A stretch of 64,000 nucleotides of DNA from Clostridiales bacterium (GTDB lineage: Bacteria; Bacillota; Clostridia; Christensenellales; Aristaeellaceae), in the NCBI GenBank assembly GCA_004556155.1, contig SFIM01000008.1, forward strand, positions 13,218 through 77,217, in the 5' to 3' direction. The notes beneath the pieces were generated by a model. It searched no databases and was not told the DNA's origin. It saw only the letters and a program-made list of their open reading frames with translations. Positions 25,506 through 33,852 of the stretch are shown here, in pieces. The first letter of the stretch is position 1, and every line of letters begins with the position of its first letter. The position numbers and the translations under genes were made by a program.

Positions 25506-25534
25506 TTGCTTTTCTCCGCATTTTGTATTATGAT
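25506..25534 (+). promoter_or_regulatory. Promoter for the PAP2 gene
   Basis: TTGCTT and TATGAT spaced by 17 bases, 52 bases before the PAP2-family start codon. Confidence 0.6.
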
Positions 25535-25586
25535 ATAAAATACTCTGCCTGCCAGACGACAGGCATTTTACGGAGGCAAGGGAGAA

Positions 25587-26513
25587 ATGAAGGTTCTTTA
25601 CTGGCTGGAAAGCATCCGCGCGCCCTGGCTGGATGCCGTGATGCTGGCCATTAGCCAACTGGGCGGCGAAATTCTGTTCATGGCCATTGTGATTGCACTG
25701 TTTTGGTGCATGGATAAGCGCAAGGGCTATTATCTAATGACGGTGGGATTCTTTGGCATTGTGGCCAATCAGTTTCTCAAACTGGTGTTTCGCGTCTCGC
25801 GTCCCTGGATTAGGGATCCGGAGTTTACTATCGTAGAGGGGGCTCGCGCGGGCGCGACGGGGTATTCCTTCCCCAGCGGCCATACGCAAAACGCTGCTGC
25901 CGTGCTGGGTTGCCCGGCGCGTATGGCGCGCAAAAAGGGGCTGAAGATCACCTTGTGGGTGCTTTATGCTCTGGTGGGTATTTCCCGCATGTACCTGGGC
26001 GTGCATACGCCCTATGATGTGGGCGTGGGTGTTGTAATGGGCCTGGTGCTGGTGTTTGGCCTGTATCCGTTTTTCAGCGAGAAGAACTATAAGCCGCAGC
26101 GTATGTATGTGCTGCTGGGCGTGATGCTGGCGCTGAGCATTGCTTTTACAACATATACGCGGCTATATCCGTTCCCGGCGGATATTGAAGTGGATAACCT
26201 GAGCCACGGCATCAAAAATGGCTATACGCTGACCGGCGCGGTGGCAGGCATGCTGGCCGCCTTCTGGCTGGATGAGCATTATGTGCATTTCCAGACTGCC
26301 GGCTCATTGCCCGCGCACATTGTCAAGTGCGTGGTGGGTCTGGGGCTGTTGCTGGGCATCAAAACCGTACTGAAGCCCCCGATGAACGCCCTCTTTGGCG
26401 GCGATCCCATTGCGGATGCTTTCCGCTACGCTATCGTGGTGTTCTTTGCCGCCGGTCTCTGGCCGATGACCTTCCCGTGGATCAATCGCCTGCTGACTGG
26501 GAAAAAGGCATAA
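25587..26513 (+). CDS. PAP2-family membrane phosphatase
   Basis: A 308-residue integral membrane phosphatase. The three catalytic motifs are KLVFRVSRPW, SFPSGHTQNAA and SRMYLGVHTPYDV, which supply the nucleophilic and proton-relay histidines. About seven to eight membrane helices are visible. Such enzymes act on undecaprenyl pyrophosphate, phosphatidic acid or sphingoid phosphates. GCAAGGGAG precedes the ATG. The gene appears monocistronic; substrate is not assignable. Confidence 0.88.
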   Translation: MKVLYWLESIRAPWLDAVMLAISQLGGEILFMAIVIALFWCMDKRKGYYLMTVGFFGIVANQFLKLVFRVSRPWIRDPEFTIVEGARAGATGYSFPSGHTQNAAAVLGCPARMARKKGLKITLWVLYALVGISRMYLGVHTPYDVGVGVVMGLVLVFGLYPFFSEKNYKPQRMYVLLGVMLALSIAFTTYTRLYPFPADIEVDNLSHGIKNGYTLTGAVAGMLAAFWLDEHYVHFQTAGSLPAHIVKCVVGLGLLLGIKTVLKPPMNALFGGDPIADAFRYAIVVFFAAGLWPMTFPWINRLLTGKKA

Positions 26514-26540
26514 CCTAATCCGCCCATTCCGCATAGGATG
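26513..26540 (+). promoter_or_regulatory. Candidate sigma-K-like promoter
   Basis: AC, a 17-base gap and CATAGGATG resemble the mother-cell sigma-K layout (AC, 16-17 bases, CATAnnnTA) with one mismatch. It lies about 50 bases before the collagen-like exosporium-type gene. No vegetative promoter is visible there. Confidence 0.3.
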
Positions 26541-26588
26541 CAGTGGGTTCGCAAGAATCCAATCTGTATGGATCGGGTGATTTGAATT

Positions 26589-27326
26589 ATGGCTTCTTGC
26601 AATTGTTATAACAGCACGCCTTCCTATGCGGGCTGTACGTCTGTATTTGGCTGCGCTGGCAGCGGCGGCGGTTGTGGCTGTGGCTGCGGCTGCGGCGGCA
26701 TGCGCGTGTGCTATGGCCCCACCGGTCCGATGGGCCCTGGTGGCCCTACTGGCCCCACGGGGCCGATTGGCCCTACCGGCCCTACTGGCCCCACCGGAGC
26801 CACGGGCGCTACCGGCGCAACGGGCGCTGTCGGCCCCACCGGCGCTACGGGCGCTACCGGCCCTGTCGGCCCCACGGGCGCTACCGGCGCAACTGGTCCT
26901 ACCGGTCCCACCGGCCCTGCGGGTGCGGATGCGACACTAAGCTATGCGCAGTTTGGTACTGCGGCTGCGCTGCGCTCCAATAACGAGCCGCTGCCTATGA
27001 CGGTGCTGATTGCTGACGGCACCGGCAATATTGGCAATACGGCCAATAGCGTTACCCTGACGCCCGGCCGCTATCTGATCAGCTATCATCTGCGCGCCGA
27101 CGGCACCACCACGGGCGAGTATGGCGCTACGCCTACCCTCAATGGCACGACTCTGCCGCTGTATGCCAGCGAGGGGCAGGCAAGCGTCAACACGCCGGAC
27201 AGCACGGGCGCGAGCTTCATTGTGGATGTGCCGGCGGCCTCCACCCTGCAGCTGCTTGCCATCACGCCGACGACGAACCAGATCAGTATGTCCAACACCG
27301 TTTCTGTGGTGCGTTTGGGCAGCTAA
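26589..27326 (+). CDS. Collagen-like exosporium-type protein (BclA-like)
   Basis: A 245-residue three-part protein. Residues 1-42 are Cys- and Gly-rich (CGCGCGCGG), suited to disulfide cross-linking. Residues 43-114 hold 24 uninterrupted Gly-X-Y triplets, mostly GPT and GAT, which should form a collagen triple helix with glycosylatable threonines. Residues 115-245 form a beta-rich C-terminal domain of the TNF/C1q-like kind (VTLTPGRYLISYHLRADG). No signal peptide is present, as expected for mother-cell-made spore surface filaments. The Shine-Dalgarno site is weak. Confidence 0.85.
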   Translation: MASCNCYNSTPSYAGCTSVFGCAGSGGGCGCGCGCGGMRVCYGPTGPMGPGGPTGPTGPIGPTGPTGPTGATGATGATGAVGPTGATGATGPVGPTGATGATGPTGPTGPAGADATLSYAQFGTAAALRSNNEPLPMTVLIADGTGNIGNTANSVTLTPGRYLISYHLRADGTTTGEYGATPTLNGTTLPLYASEGQASVNTPDSTGASFIVDVPAASTLQLLAITPTTNQISMSNTVSVVRLGS

Positions 27327-27339
27327 AGATTTATCCCCC

Positions 27340-27384
27340 AAAAAAACAAGCGCGGGATCGAAGCTAACGCTTCGGTTCCGCGCT
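27340..27384. terminator. Bidirectional terminator
   Basis: AGCGCGG-n3-CGAAGC and GCTTCG-n3-CCGCGCT form an interrupted stem around TAAC. An A7 run to the left gives a good U tail for the minus-strand ACT gene; the plus-strand tail is CTTTGG. Confidence 0.75.
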
Positions 27385-27394
27385 CTTTGGTTAT

Positions 27395-27832
27395 TTACTC
27401 AATGGAAACCAGCATGGCGTTTTCTACCCCGCGCATCGCGCCCAGCGCTGCGATGGCGTTTTCCAGGCTGCCGCTCAGCTGGGCGATATCCAGCGTCATT
27501 ACCACGTTGGCCGTGCCGTGAATGGGCATGCTTTGGGAGATGGTCAGCACGTTGACCCCCAGCGCAGACAGGCGGTTGAGCACGTTGGAAAGCACGCCGA
27601 TTTGGTGGCTGAGCAGCATGGAGATGACGGCCTTGCGCCCTGTATCAGCACTTTCAGGGGTGTAAATCGCGTCCTTGTATTTGTAGTAGGTGCTGCGCGA
27701 TATGCCTGCCTGGCGCACTGCGCTGCTTACATCCTCAGCCGCGCCGCTGTCCAGCAGGCGGCGGGCTTCCAGCACCTTTTCGTAATAATCGGGCAGGATT
27801 TTCTTGCTTACAATCAAATAATCGCTGTTCAT
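27395..27832 (-). CDS. ACT-domain protein, PheB/UPF0735 family
   Basis: A 145-residue protein with an N-terminal helix-turn-helix-like segment (AVRQAGISRSTYYKYKDAIY, about 39-58) and a C-terminal ACT domain (ISMLLSHQIGVLSNVLNRLSALGVNVLTI). UPF0735/PheB proteins accompany amino-acid genes in Firmicutes and may sense an amino acid. Its start overlaps the thrB stop by 4 bases (ATGA), which places it in the threonine operon and suggests a regulatory role in aspartate-family synthesis. Confidence 0.88.
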   Translation of the reverse strand: MNSDYLIVSKKILPDYYEKVLEARRLLDSGAAEDVSSAVRQAGISRSTYYKYKDAIYTPESADTGRKAVISMLLSHQIGVLSNVLNRLSALGVNVLTISQSMPIHGTANVVMTLDIAQLSGSLENAIAALGAMRGVENAMLVSIE

Positions 27833-28719
27833 AGCGCCCCCTCCTCAAGCACCCGCGCGCCCTGGGGATCCACCCGCAGCGGCAGCACGTGCCAATTGTG
27901 ATGCAGCGCGCTTACAGCCTGCGTCATCCGTGCGGCGAAATCTGCCTGCGCGTGCAGGCACAGGATGGTTGGCCCGGCGCCGCTGATGCACACGGCCGCC
28001 GCGCCGCAGGAGAGCGCAAGCGCGCGCACCGGCGCATATTCGGCAATCAATTCCTGTCGGTAGGGCTGATGCAGGCGATCGTCCAGCGCAATGGAAAGCA
28101 GCCCGCAGTCGCCCGTTTCCAGCGCGCGCAGCGTGGCTGCGGCGCGGGATACGTTGAACACCGCGTCGGCAAAGGGCACGCTTTGCGGCAGCACGACGCG
28201 GGCACGATGGGTGGATAACTCAAAGTCCGGCACCAGCGCGCACACATGGATACGCTCAGAAACCGGGCAGGGCACGGCGATAGCCTGGCGGTCTGTCATC
28301 ATGGATACGGTCAGTCCGCCCAGCAGCGCCGGGGCCACATTGTCGGGATGCCCTTCCAGTACGGTGGCCAGCGTCAGCATTTGCTGCTGGGAAAGGGGAG
28401 AGCCGTGCGCGGCGTTGGCCGCAAAAATGCCTGCTGCGATCAGGCTGGCGCTGCTGCCCAGCCCATGCGATACGGGAATATCGGATGCGATGCGCAAGAA
28501 TAAACCGGCTTGCGGCAGGTTTATGGCCTTTAGCGCGCTGAAATAGGCGCGGACGGCCAGGTTATCCGCATTGCAGAAGGTCTCGGGCACGCCCTCAAAG
28601 CGCAGCCCAGCGGGCAGCTCCTCAAAGGTAAAACGCCCGTAAAGCGTCAGTGCCATGCCGAAGCAGTCAAAGCCGGGGCCCAGATTGGCCGTAGTGGCCG
28701 GTACCTGTACGGTGATCAT
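27829..28719 (-). CDS. thrB: Homoserine kinase
   Basis: A 296-residue GHMP kinase that phosphorylates homoserine. The N-terminal segment is VQVPATTANLGPGFDCFGMAL, the ATP loop is SDIPVSHGLGSSASLIAAG, and the third motif is AVCISGAGPTILCL. The ATG at 28717-28719 overlaps the thrC stop (ATGA). Together with thrC it carries out the last two steps of threonine synthesis. Confidence 0.95.
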   Translation of the reverse strand: MITVQVPATTANLGPGFDCFGMALTLYGRFTFEELPAGLRFEGVPETFCNADNLAVRAYFSALKAINLPQAGLFLRIASDIPVSHGLGSSASLIAAGIFAANAAHGSPLSQQQMLTLATVLEGHPDNVAPALLGGLTVSMMTDRQAIAVPCPVSERIHVCALVPDFELSTHRARVVLPQSVPFADAVFNVSRAAATLRALETGDCGLLSIALDDRLHQPYRQELIAEYAPVRALALSCGAAAVCISGAGPTILCLHAQADFAARMTQAVSALHHNWHVLPLRVDPQGARVLEEGAL

Positions 28720-30179
28720 TTGCTTGCCGCCTTTCCCTGCACATAGGCCATCATGTCCTGCGGGTCGATCACATCGCTGAAACGCACGGGGCGCTGCAGC
28801 ACGCCGTCCAGCGCGCGGGGCAGCGGCGCGCCCAGGGACGTCAGCGCGTCCAGCTGCGCCTGAGCGTCCTGCGGCACGGATTGCCCCAACGCCGTCAGCA
28901 CGCAGGCGGGGAATTTGCAGGGCGACGCGGTGGAGAGCACCACGCAGGGAGCGCTGCCCGTGCCGGCCTTTTCCATGCCACGCCAGGCGACCGCCGTGTG
29001 CGGATCCATCAGGTATCCGTGATCGCGGTACACCCGCGCGATGGCATCCATGCCCTCCTGATCGCTGGCGCATACGCCGGTAAAGCAGGCACGGATGCGT
29101 GCCATGGCCTCCTCGGGCAGGGCATAGCGGCCCTGATTGCGCAGCTGCTCCATACGTTCCCGCACGGCGGCAGCGTCACGATTCAGCGCCAGATAGACCA
29201 GACGCTCCAGATTGCTGGATACCAGAATATCCATGGATGGCGATGTGGTGGTCAGAAAGGGACGGTTTTTATCGTAAACGGCGGTATTGAAAAAGTCCGT
29301 CAGCACGTTGTTGGCGTTGGAGGCGCAGATCAACCGCCCGACCGGCAGGCCGGACAGGCGCGCCAGGTAGCCGGCCAGGATATCGCCGAAATTGCCCGTG
29401 GGCACGCTGAAATCCACCGGCTCGCCCATCTGGATGCGTCCGGCGCGCACAAGCTTGAGGTAAGCGTCGTAATAATAGACGATTTGCGGCGCCAGGCGGC
29501 CGATATTGATGGAGTTGGCGCTGGACAAGGTGAAGCCGTGCGCGCGGCAGAAGTCCGCAGGCATTTGCGCAAAGATGCGCTTGACCCCGGCCTGCGCGTC
29601 ATCAAAATTGCCGCGAATGGCGTAGACGTGGAGGTTGCCGCCGCGCATGGTGGTCATTTGCGCGCGCTGAATGGGGCTGATGCCCTGCTCGGGATAGAAG
29701 ACCAGCACGCGGATGCCGGGCACATCGCAAAAGCCCGTCAGTGCAGCAGAGCCCGTATCGCCGCTGGTGGCAGTCAGGATCATCACATCCTCGTGCACGC
29801 CCTTTTTCTTCAGCGCCGCGCCCATCAGCTGAGGCAGGATGGACAGCGCCACATCCTTGAACGCCGCCGTGGGGCCGTGAAACAGCTCCAGCACATACTG
29901 GTTGCCCACCGCGCGCAGGGGCGTAATTTCGTCCGTATCAAAGGTATGATAATAGGCGCGCTGCACGCACAGGCGGATTTCATCCTCCGTATAGCCGGGC
30001 AGGTAGGCGCACAGGATGCGCTGCGCAAGGGAGCAGAAATCCGCCCCCCAAAGCTCCTGCGGGGGAATGGCGGGGATTTCATCGGGAATATACAAGCCGC
30101 CGTCGGGCGCGATACCGCGAAGCACGGCTTCCGGCGCGTCCACAGGGGCGGAAAGACCACGGGTACTGAGCAGGCGCAT
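28716..30179 (-). CDS. thrC: Threonine synthase
   Basis: A 487-residue PLP enzyme converting O-phosphohomoserine to threonine. The N-terminus is STRGLSAPVDAPEAVLRGIAPDGGLYIP, the PLP lysine lies in ELFHGPTAAFKDVALS, and TSGDTGSAAL is the phosphate-binding loop. The long form (about 490 residues) is the bacterial/fungal type. ATG 30177-30179 has AGGAGG upstream. First gene of the leftward operon. Confidence 0.95.
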   Translation of the reverse strand: MRLLSTRGLSAPVDAPEAVLRGIAPDGGLYIPDEIPAIPPQELWGADFCSLAQRILCAYLPGYTEDEIRLCVQRAYYHTFDTDEITPLRAVGNQYVLELFHGPTAAFKDVALSILPQLMGAALKKKGVHEDVMILTATSGDTGSAALTGFCDVPGIRVLVFYPEQGISPIQRAQMTTMRGGNLHVYAIRGNFDDAQAGVKRIFAQMPADFCRAHGFTLSSANSINIGRLAPQIVYYYDAYLKLVRAGRIQMGEPVDFSVPTGNFGDILAGYLARLSGLPVGRLICASNANNVLTDFFNTAVYDKNRPFLTTTSPSMDILVSSNLERLVYLALNRDAAAVRERMEQLRNQGRYALPEEAMARIRACFTGVCASDQEGMDAIARVYRDHGYLMDPHTAVAWRGMEKAGTGSAPCVVLSTASPCKFPACVLTALGQSVPQDAQAQLDALTSLGAPLPRALDGVLQRPVRFSDVIDPQDMMAYVQGKAASK

Positions 30180-30204
30180 GGTGGGATCCTCCTGAAAAAG
30201 CATC

Positions 30205-30233
30205 TTGAAATTCGTCCGTGAACATGATACAAT
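30205..30233 (+). promoter_or_regulatory. Promoter of hom-ask-asd
   Basis: TTGAAA and TACAAT spaced by 17 bases, giving a leader of about 60 bases before hom. Its -10 overlaps the -10 of the opposing thrC promoter. Confidence 0.8.
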
Positions 30234-30252
30234 GTTTTTGAGAGAAAAACAA
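30224..30252 (-). promoter_or_regulatory. Promoter of thrC-thrB-ACT
   Basis: On the minus strand TTGTTT and TATCAT are spaced by 17 bases. The -10 (30224-30229) shares two bases with the -10 of the hom promoter (30228-30233), so the two promoters occupy the same DNA. Confidence 0.7.
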
Positions 30253-30300
30253 GTGTTTTCATCTCAAGGACTCAAGAAAATTTGTACGAGGTATGCTTTG

Positions 30301-31431
30301 ATGAAAATCGGCCTGCTTGGCATGGGCACGGTGGGCGGCGGGGTCAGGGAGCTGGCCGAGCGTCTGCCGGATGTGAAAATCGCGCGCATTCTGGAGCGCG
30401 TGCACACGCGCCCGGAAATGACAAACCATATAGAGGATATTCTGCGGGACGACAGCATTTCGCTGATTGTTGAAACCATGGGCGGGCTGCATCCTGCCTA
30501 TGAATTTGCCGTGCAAAGCCTGGAAAGCGGTCGCCATTTTGTAACGGCCAATAAGCTGCTGGTCAGCGCCTATGGGCGCGAGCTGCAGGCCTTGGCGCGC
30601 CGCCGGGGTGTGGGCTTTCTGTTTGGCGCGGCCTGCGGCGGCGGGATTCCGTATCTGAGCAATCTGGCCGCTGCGCGGGAGGGCGATCATATCCTGCGCG
30701 TGGGCGGCATCCTGAACGGCACCACAAACTATATGCTGGATGCGATGCAGACGCGCGGCCTGGATTATGCCGCCGCGCTGCGGGAGGCACAGGCGCTGGG
30801 CTATGCCGAGCAGGATCCTACCAGCGATGTGGAGGGCTTGGATACCCTGCGCAAGCTGATCCTGGCCGTGGCCGTGGGCATGCGGCGCTGGCTGCGCGAG
30901 GGGGATATTCCCGTGCACGGCATATCGGGCGTCCTGCCGCAGGATATCGCCTGGGCGCAGGAGCATGGCTTCGCGCTGCGTCTGTGCGCATTTGGCGCGG
31001 AGCAGGGAGAGCAAATTTCCGCCTGCGTGGAGCCTGCGATGTGCCCGCTTGCTTCGTCCGAAGCCAGCGTGACGGGCAACCTGAACCAGGCCTGGTATGA
31101 GGGTGCGGGCTGCGGCACGCTGCGCTTTGGCGGACAAGGCGCGGGGCGTTATCCAACCGCGGCCAATGTGCTGCGCGATGTGCTGGCCCTGCGGGAGGGC
31201 GCGCGCTATATGCTGCCCGACGACTGCCCGGATGCAGGCGTGCGCCTGATGGACGCGCAGCGCTATTATCTGCGGCTGCCCATCGGCATGCCGCTGCCCG
31301 AGTGGGCGGGGGCGGGCTGCGACGCGGGCGAATACCGCGTGGCGGCGACGGGGCCTGTGCCGCCACAGGCGGTATACGCGTTGGCGAGTGAGAATAAAAA
31401 CGTGTTTTTTGCACGGCTTCAAAAGGAGTAA
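30301..31431 (+). CDS. hom: Homoserine dehydrogenase
   Basis: A 376-residue NAD(P)-dependent homoserine dehydrogenase. Rossmann motif KIGLLGMGTVGGGV (residues 2-15), the signature LNGTTNYMLDAM and the substrate region EQDPTSDVEGLDTLRKLIL are clear. At 376 residues it is shorter than the common 430-residue form, and the C-terminal segment after about residue 310 is too short for a full ACT domain, so threonine feedback may be weak or absent. The ATG at 30301 has GAGG upstream. Confidence 0.93.
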   Translation: MKIGLLGMGTVGGGVRELAERLPDVKIARILERVHTRPEMTNHIEDILRDDSISLIVETMGGLHPAYEFAVQSLESGRHFVTANKLLVSAYGRELQALARRRGVGFLFGAACGGGIPYLSNLAAAREGDHILRVGGILNGTTNYMLDAMQTRGLDYAAALREAQALGYAEQDPTSDVEGLDTLRKLILAVAVGMRRWLREGDIPVHGISGVLPQDIAWAQEHGFALRLCAFGAEQGEQISACVEPAMCPLASSEASVTGNLNQAWYEGAGCGTLRFGGQGAGRYPTAANVLRDVLALREGARYMLPDDCPDAGVRLMDAQRYYLRLPIGMPLPEWAGAGCDAGEYRVAATGPVPPQAVYALASENKNVFFARLQKE

Positions 31432-31434
31432 GAA

Positions 31435-32772
31435 ATGCTGAAGGTAGCCAAATTCGGCGGTTCATCGCTGGCGGGAGCCGAGCAGTTCCGCAAGGTCAAG
31501 CAGATTATCGAAAGCGATCCCGCACGCATGTGCGTGGTGGTCTCCGCCGCGGGCAAGCGCCATAAAAAGGACAGCAAAATCACCGATTTGCTGTATCTGA
31601 CCCATGCGCATATCAATTACGGCGTGTCGCATGAGGATATCTTTTCCATGATCGAGCAGCGCTACTACGGCATCCGCGATGAGCTGGGGCTGCACTATGA
31701 TTTGGAAAGTGAGTTTGAAAAGCTGCGCGGCGAGCTCAATCAGGATATCCCGGTGGATTATCTGGTTTCGCGCGGCGAATACCTGACCGCCCGGCTGATG
31801 AGCGAATACCTGGGCTTTGGCTTTATCGATGCGGCCGAGTGTGTATTTTTCAATTACGATGGGCAAATTAACTACGAAAAAACCTATGCCGCTATCGCAG
31901 AGCGCGCGGTGCATTCCCCACGCTTCGTCATGCCCGGCTTTTACGGCGTAATGCCCAATGGCGCTATCCATGTGATGACGCGCGGCGGCAGTGACATTAC
32001 CGGCGCAATCGTGGCCAACGCGCTGGATGCGGATATCTATGAGAACTGGACGGACGTATCGGGCATCCTGATGGCTGATCCCAAGGTGGTCAAAGAGCCG
32101 CGCCCCATTCCGTATATTACCTATCAGGAGCTGCGTGAGCTGTCCTACATGGGCGCGTCCGTGCTGCATGAGGAGTCTATCTTGCCGGTTAAGGAGAAGA
32201 ACATTCCCCTTAATATCCGCAATACTAACCGCCCCGAGGATCCGGGCACGATGATTCTGGAGCGCATCAGCGGCGAGGAAGGCGACGCCAACCGCATCAT
32301 CACCGGCATTGCGGGCCGCAGAAGCTTTACGGTGCTGACGATCTATCAGAAGCACATTGCCACCGATACGCGCATCATCCGGAAAACGCTGGAAATGCTG
32401 GAGGCCTGCCGCGTGGAGGTGGAGCATATCACTCTGGGCGTGGATAGCTTTAACCTGGTGATGCCCACCGATCAGATCCGGGATCGTATCTATGAGCTGA
32501 TTGCCGAGATCAAAAACCGCCTGCAGCCCGACGATGTAAAGGTGGAGGACGGCATTGCGCTGATCGCCTGTGTGGGCCGCCGCATGGTGTCCGTGCCTGG
32601 CAGTTCGGCCAAGCTGTTTGGCGCGCTGGGCGCAAACAACATCAATATCCGCATGATCGCCCAGGGCTCGGAGGAAATCAGCATCATCGTGGGCGTGGAT
32701 AATAAGGACTTTGAGCGTACCATCCGCACGCTCTATGACGGCTTTATGCATGAGGGAGGCAGCAAGGCATGA
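31435..32772 (+). CDS. Aspartate kinase
   Basis: A 445-residue monofunctional aspartokinase starting the aspartate pathway. N-terminal KFGGSSLAGAEQFRKV, the central TRGGSDITGAIVANAL and ENWTDVSGILMADP motifs, and two C-terminal ACT domains (about 300-440, including GANNINIRMIAQGSEEISIIVG) are present. It starts 4 bases after hom and overlaps asd by 4 bases (ATGA), so hom-ask-asd is one unit. Confidence 0.95.
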   Translation: MLKVAKFGGSSLAGAEQFRKVKQIIESDPARMCVVVSAAGKRHKKDSKITDLLYLTHAHINYGVSHEDIFSMIEQRYYGIRDELGLHYDLESEFEKLRGELNQDIPVDYLVSRGEYLTARLMSEYLGFGFIDAAECVFFNYDGQINYEKTYAAIAERAVHSPRFVMPGFYGVMPNGAIHVMTRGGSDITGAIVANALDADIYENWTDVSGILMADPKVVKEPRPIPYITYQELRELSYMGASVLHEESILPVKEKNIPLNIRNTNRPEDPGTMILERISGEEGDANRIITGIAGRRSFTVLTIYQKHIATDTRIIRKTLEMLEACRVEVEHITLGVDSFNLVMPTDQIRDRIYELIAEIKNRLQPDDVKVEDGIALIACVGRRMVSVPGSSAKLFGALGANNINIRMIAQGSEEISIIVGVDNKDFERTIRTLYDGFMHEGGSKA

Positions 32773-33782
32773 AAGAATATAATGTAGCGGTGCTGGGCGC
32801 AACGGGCGCAGTGGGACAGCAGATGATGAAGGTGCTGGAGGAGCGCAATTTCCCGGTGAAGCGGCTGCTGCCGCTGGCCAGCGCGCGCAGCGCGGGAAAG
32901 CAGCTTGCGTTTCGCGGCGAAGCGCTGAGCATTGAGGAGGCGACGGAAGCCTCCTTTGCCGGCATGGATATCGTGCTGGGCGCGGTCAGCAATGAAATGG
33001 CCAAGCACTTTGCGCCCGCCATTCAGGATAGCGGCGCGGTGTTTATTGACAATTCCTCGGCCTTCCGCCTGCGCGAGGATGTGCCGTTGGTGGTGCCGGA
33101 GATCAACCCTGAGGACGCCTTCCAGCACCATGGCATCGTTGCCAATCCCAACTGCTCCACCATCATCACCATGGTGGCGCTGGGCGGTATTCGACGCCTG
33201 ACGGCCATCGATAAGATGGTAGCCTGCACCTATCAGGCGGTGTCGGGCGCGGGGCAGCAGGGCATTACGGAGCTGCAGGATCAGCTGCGCGCCGTCACGC
33301 TGGGCGAGCCGGTGCAGCCGCACGTCTTCCCCTGCCAGATTGTATCCAACGTGATTCCTCAGATTGGCAGCGAGTGCGATAACGGCTATACCACCGAGGA
33401 AATGAAAATGCAAAATGAGGGGCGCAAGATCATGCACCTGCCTGAGCTGCGGGTATGCTGCACCTGCGTGCGCGTGCCGGTCATGCGCTCGCATTCCATT
33501 GCTGTGCAGCTGGTTACGCGCGATCCCATCAGCGTGGAGGACGCGCGCCAAGCCGTGGCCGCTGCGCCCGGCTGTGTGCTGACGGACGATCTGGACGGCC
33601 GCAACTATCCTACGCCATTGGATACCTCCGATCAGGATCTGGTGTATGTAGGCCGCATTCGCCGCGACCTGATCAGCGGTGATCACGGCCTGGCGCTGTG
33701 GTGCTGCGGCGATCAGGTGCGCAAGGGCGCGGCGACAAACGCCGTGCAGATTGCTGAGCTGCTGGCGCGCGGGCAAGCATAA
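32769..33782 (+). CDS. asd: Aspartate-semialdehyde dehydrogenase
   Basis: A 337-residue enzyme reducing aspartyl phosphate to the semialdehyde. The N-terminal VAVLGATGAVGQQMMKVLEE binds NADP. The catalytic cysteine lies in IVANPNCSTIITMVAL, and the histidine in CTCVRVPVMRSHS. The start overlaps the stop of the aspartate kinase gene. It completes the route to homoserine and branches to lysine. Confidence 0.96.
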   Translation: MKEYNVAVLGATGAVGQQMMKVLEERNFPVKRLLPLASARSAGKQLAFRGEALSIEEATEASFAGMDIVLGAVSNEMAKHFAPAIQDSGAVFIDNSSAFRLREDVPLVVPEINPEDAFQHHGIVANPNCSTIITMVALGGIRRLTAIDKMVACTYQAVSGAGQQGITELQDQLRAVTLGEPVQPHVFPCQIVSNVIPQIGSECDNGYTTEEMKMQNEGRKIMHLPELRVCCTCVRVPVMRSHSIAVQLVTRDPISVEDARQAVAAAPGCVLTDDLDGRNYPTPLDTSDQDLVYVGRIRRDLISGDHGLALWCCGDQVRKGAATNAVQIAELLARGQA

Positions 33783-33791
33783 AGCGCGAAA

Positions 33792-33838
33792 AAACCCTCG
33801 GCTGAACGGAAAGCGCATTCGTTCAGCCGAGGGTTTTT
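33792..33838. terminator. Bidirectional terminator after asd
   Basis: CCCTCGGCTGAACG and CGTTCAGCCGAGGG form a perfect 14-bp stem around an 11-base loop, with A- and U-runs on both sides. It separates asd from the convergent trxB. Confidence 0.9.
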
Positions 33839-33852
33839 GTATGCCTTTTTGA

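Noticed and set aside
26711..26911. Gly-Pro-Val repeat protein on the minus strand
   Set aside because: It is the complement of the Gly-X-Y repeats of the collagen-like gene; repetitive DNA opens the opposite frame automatically.
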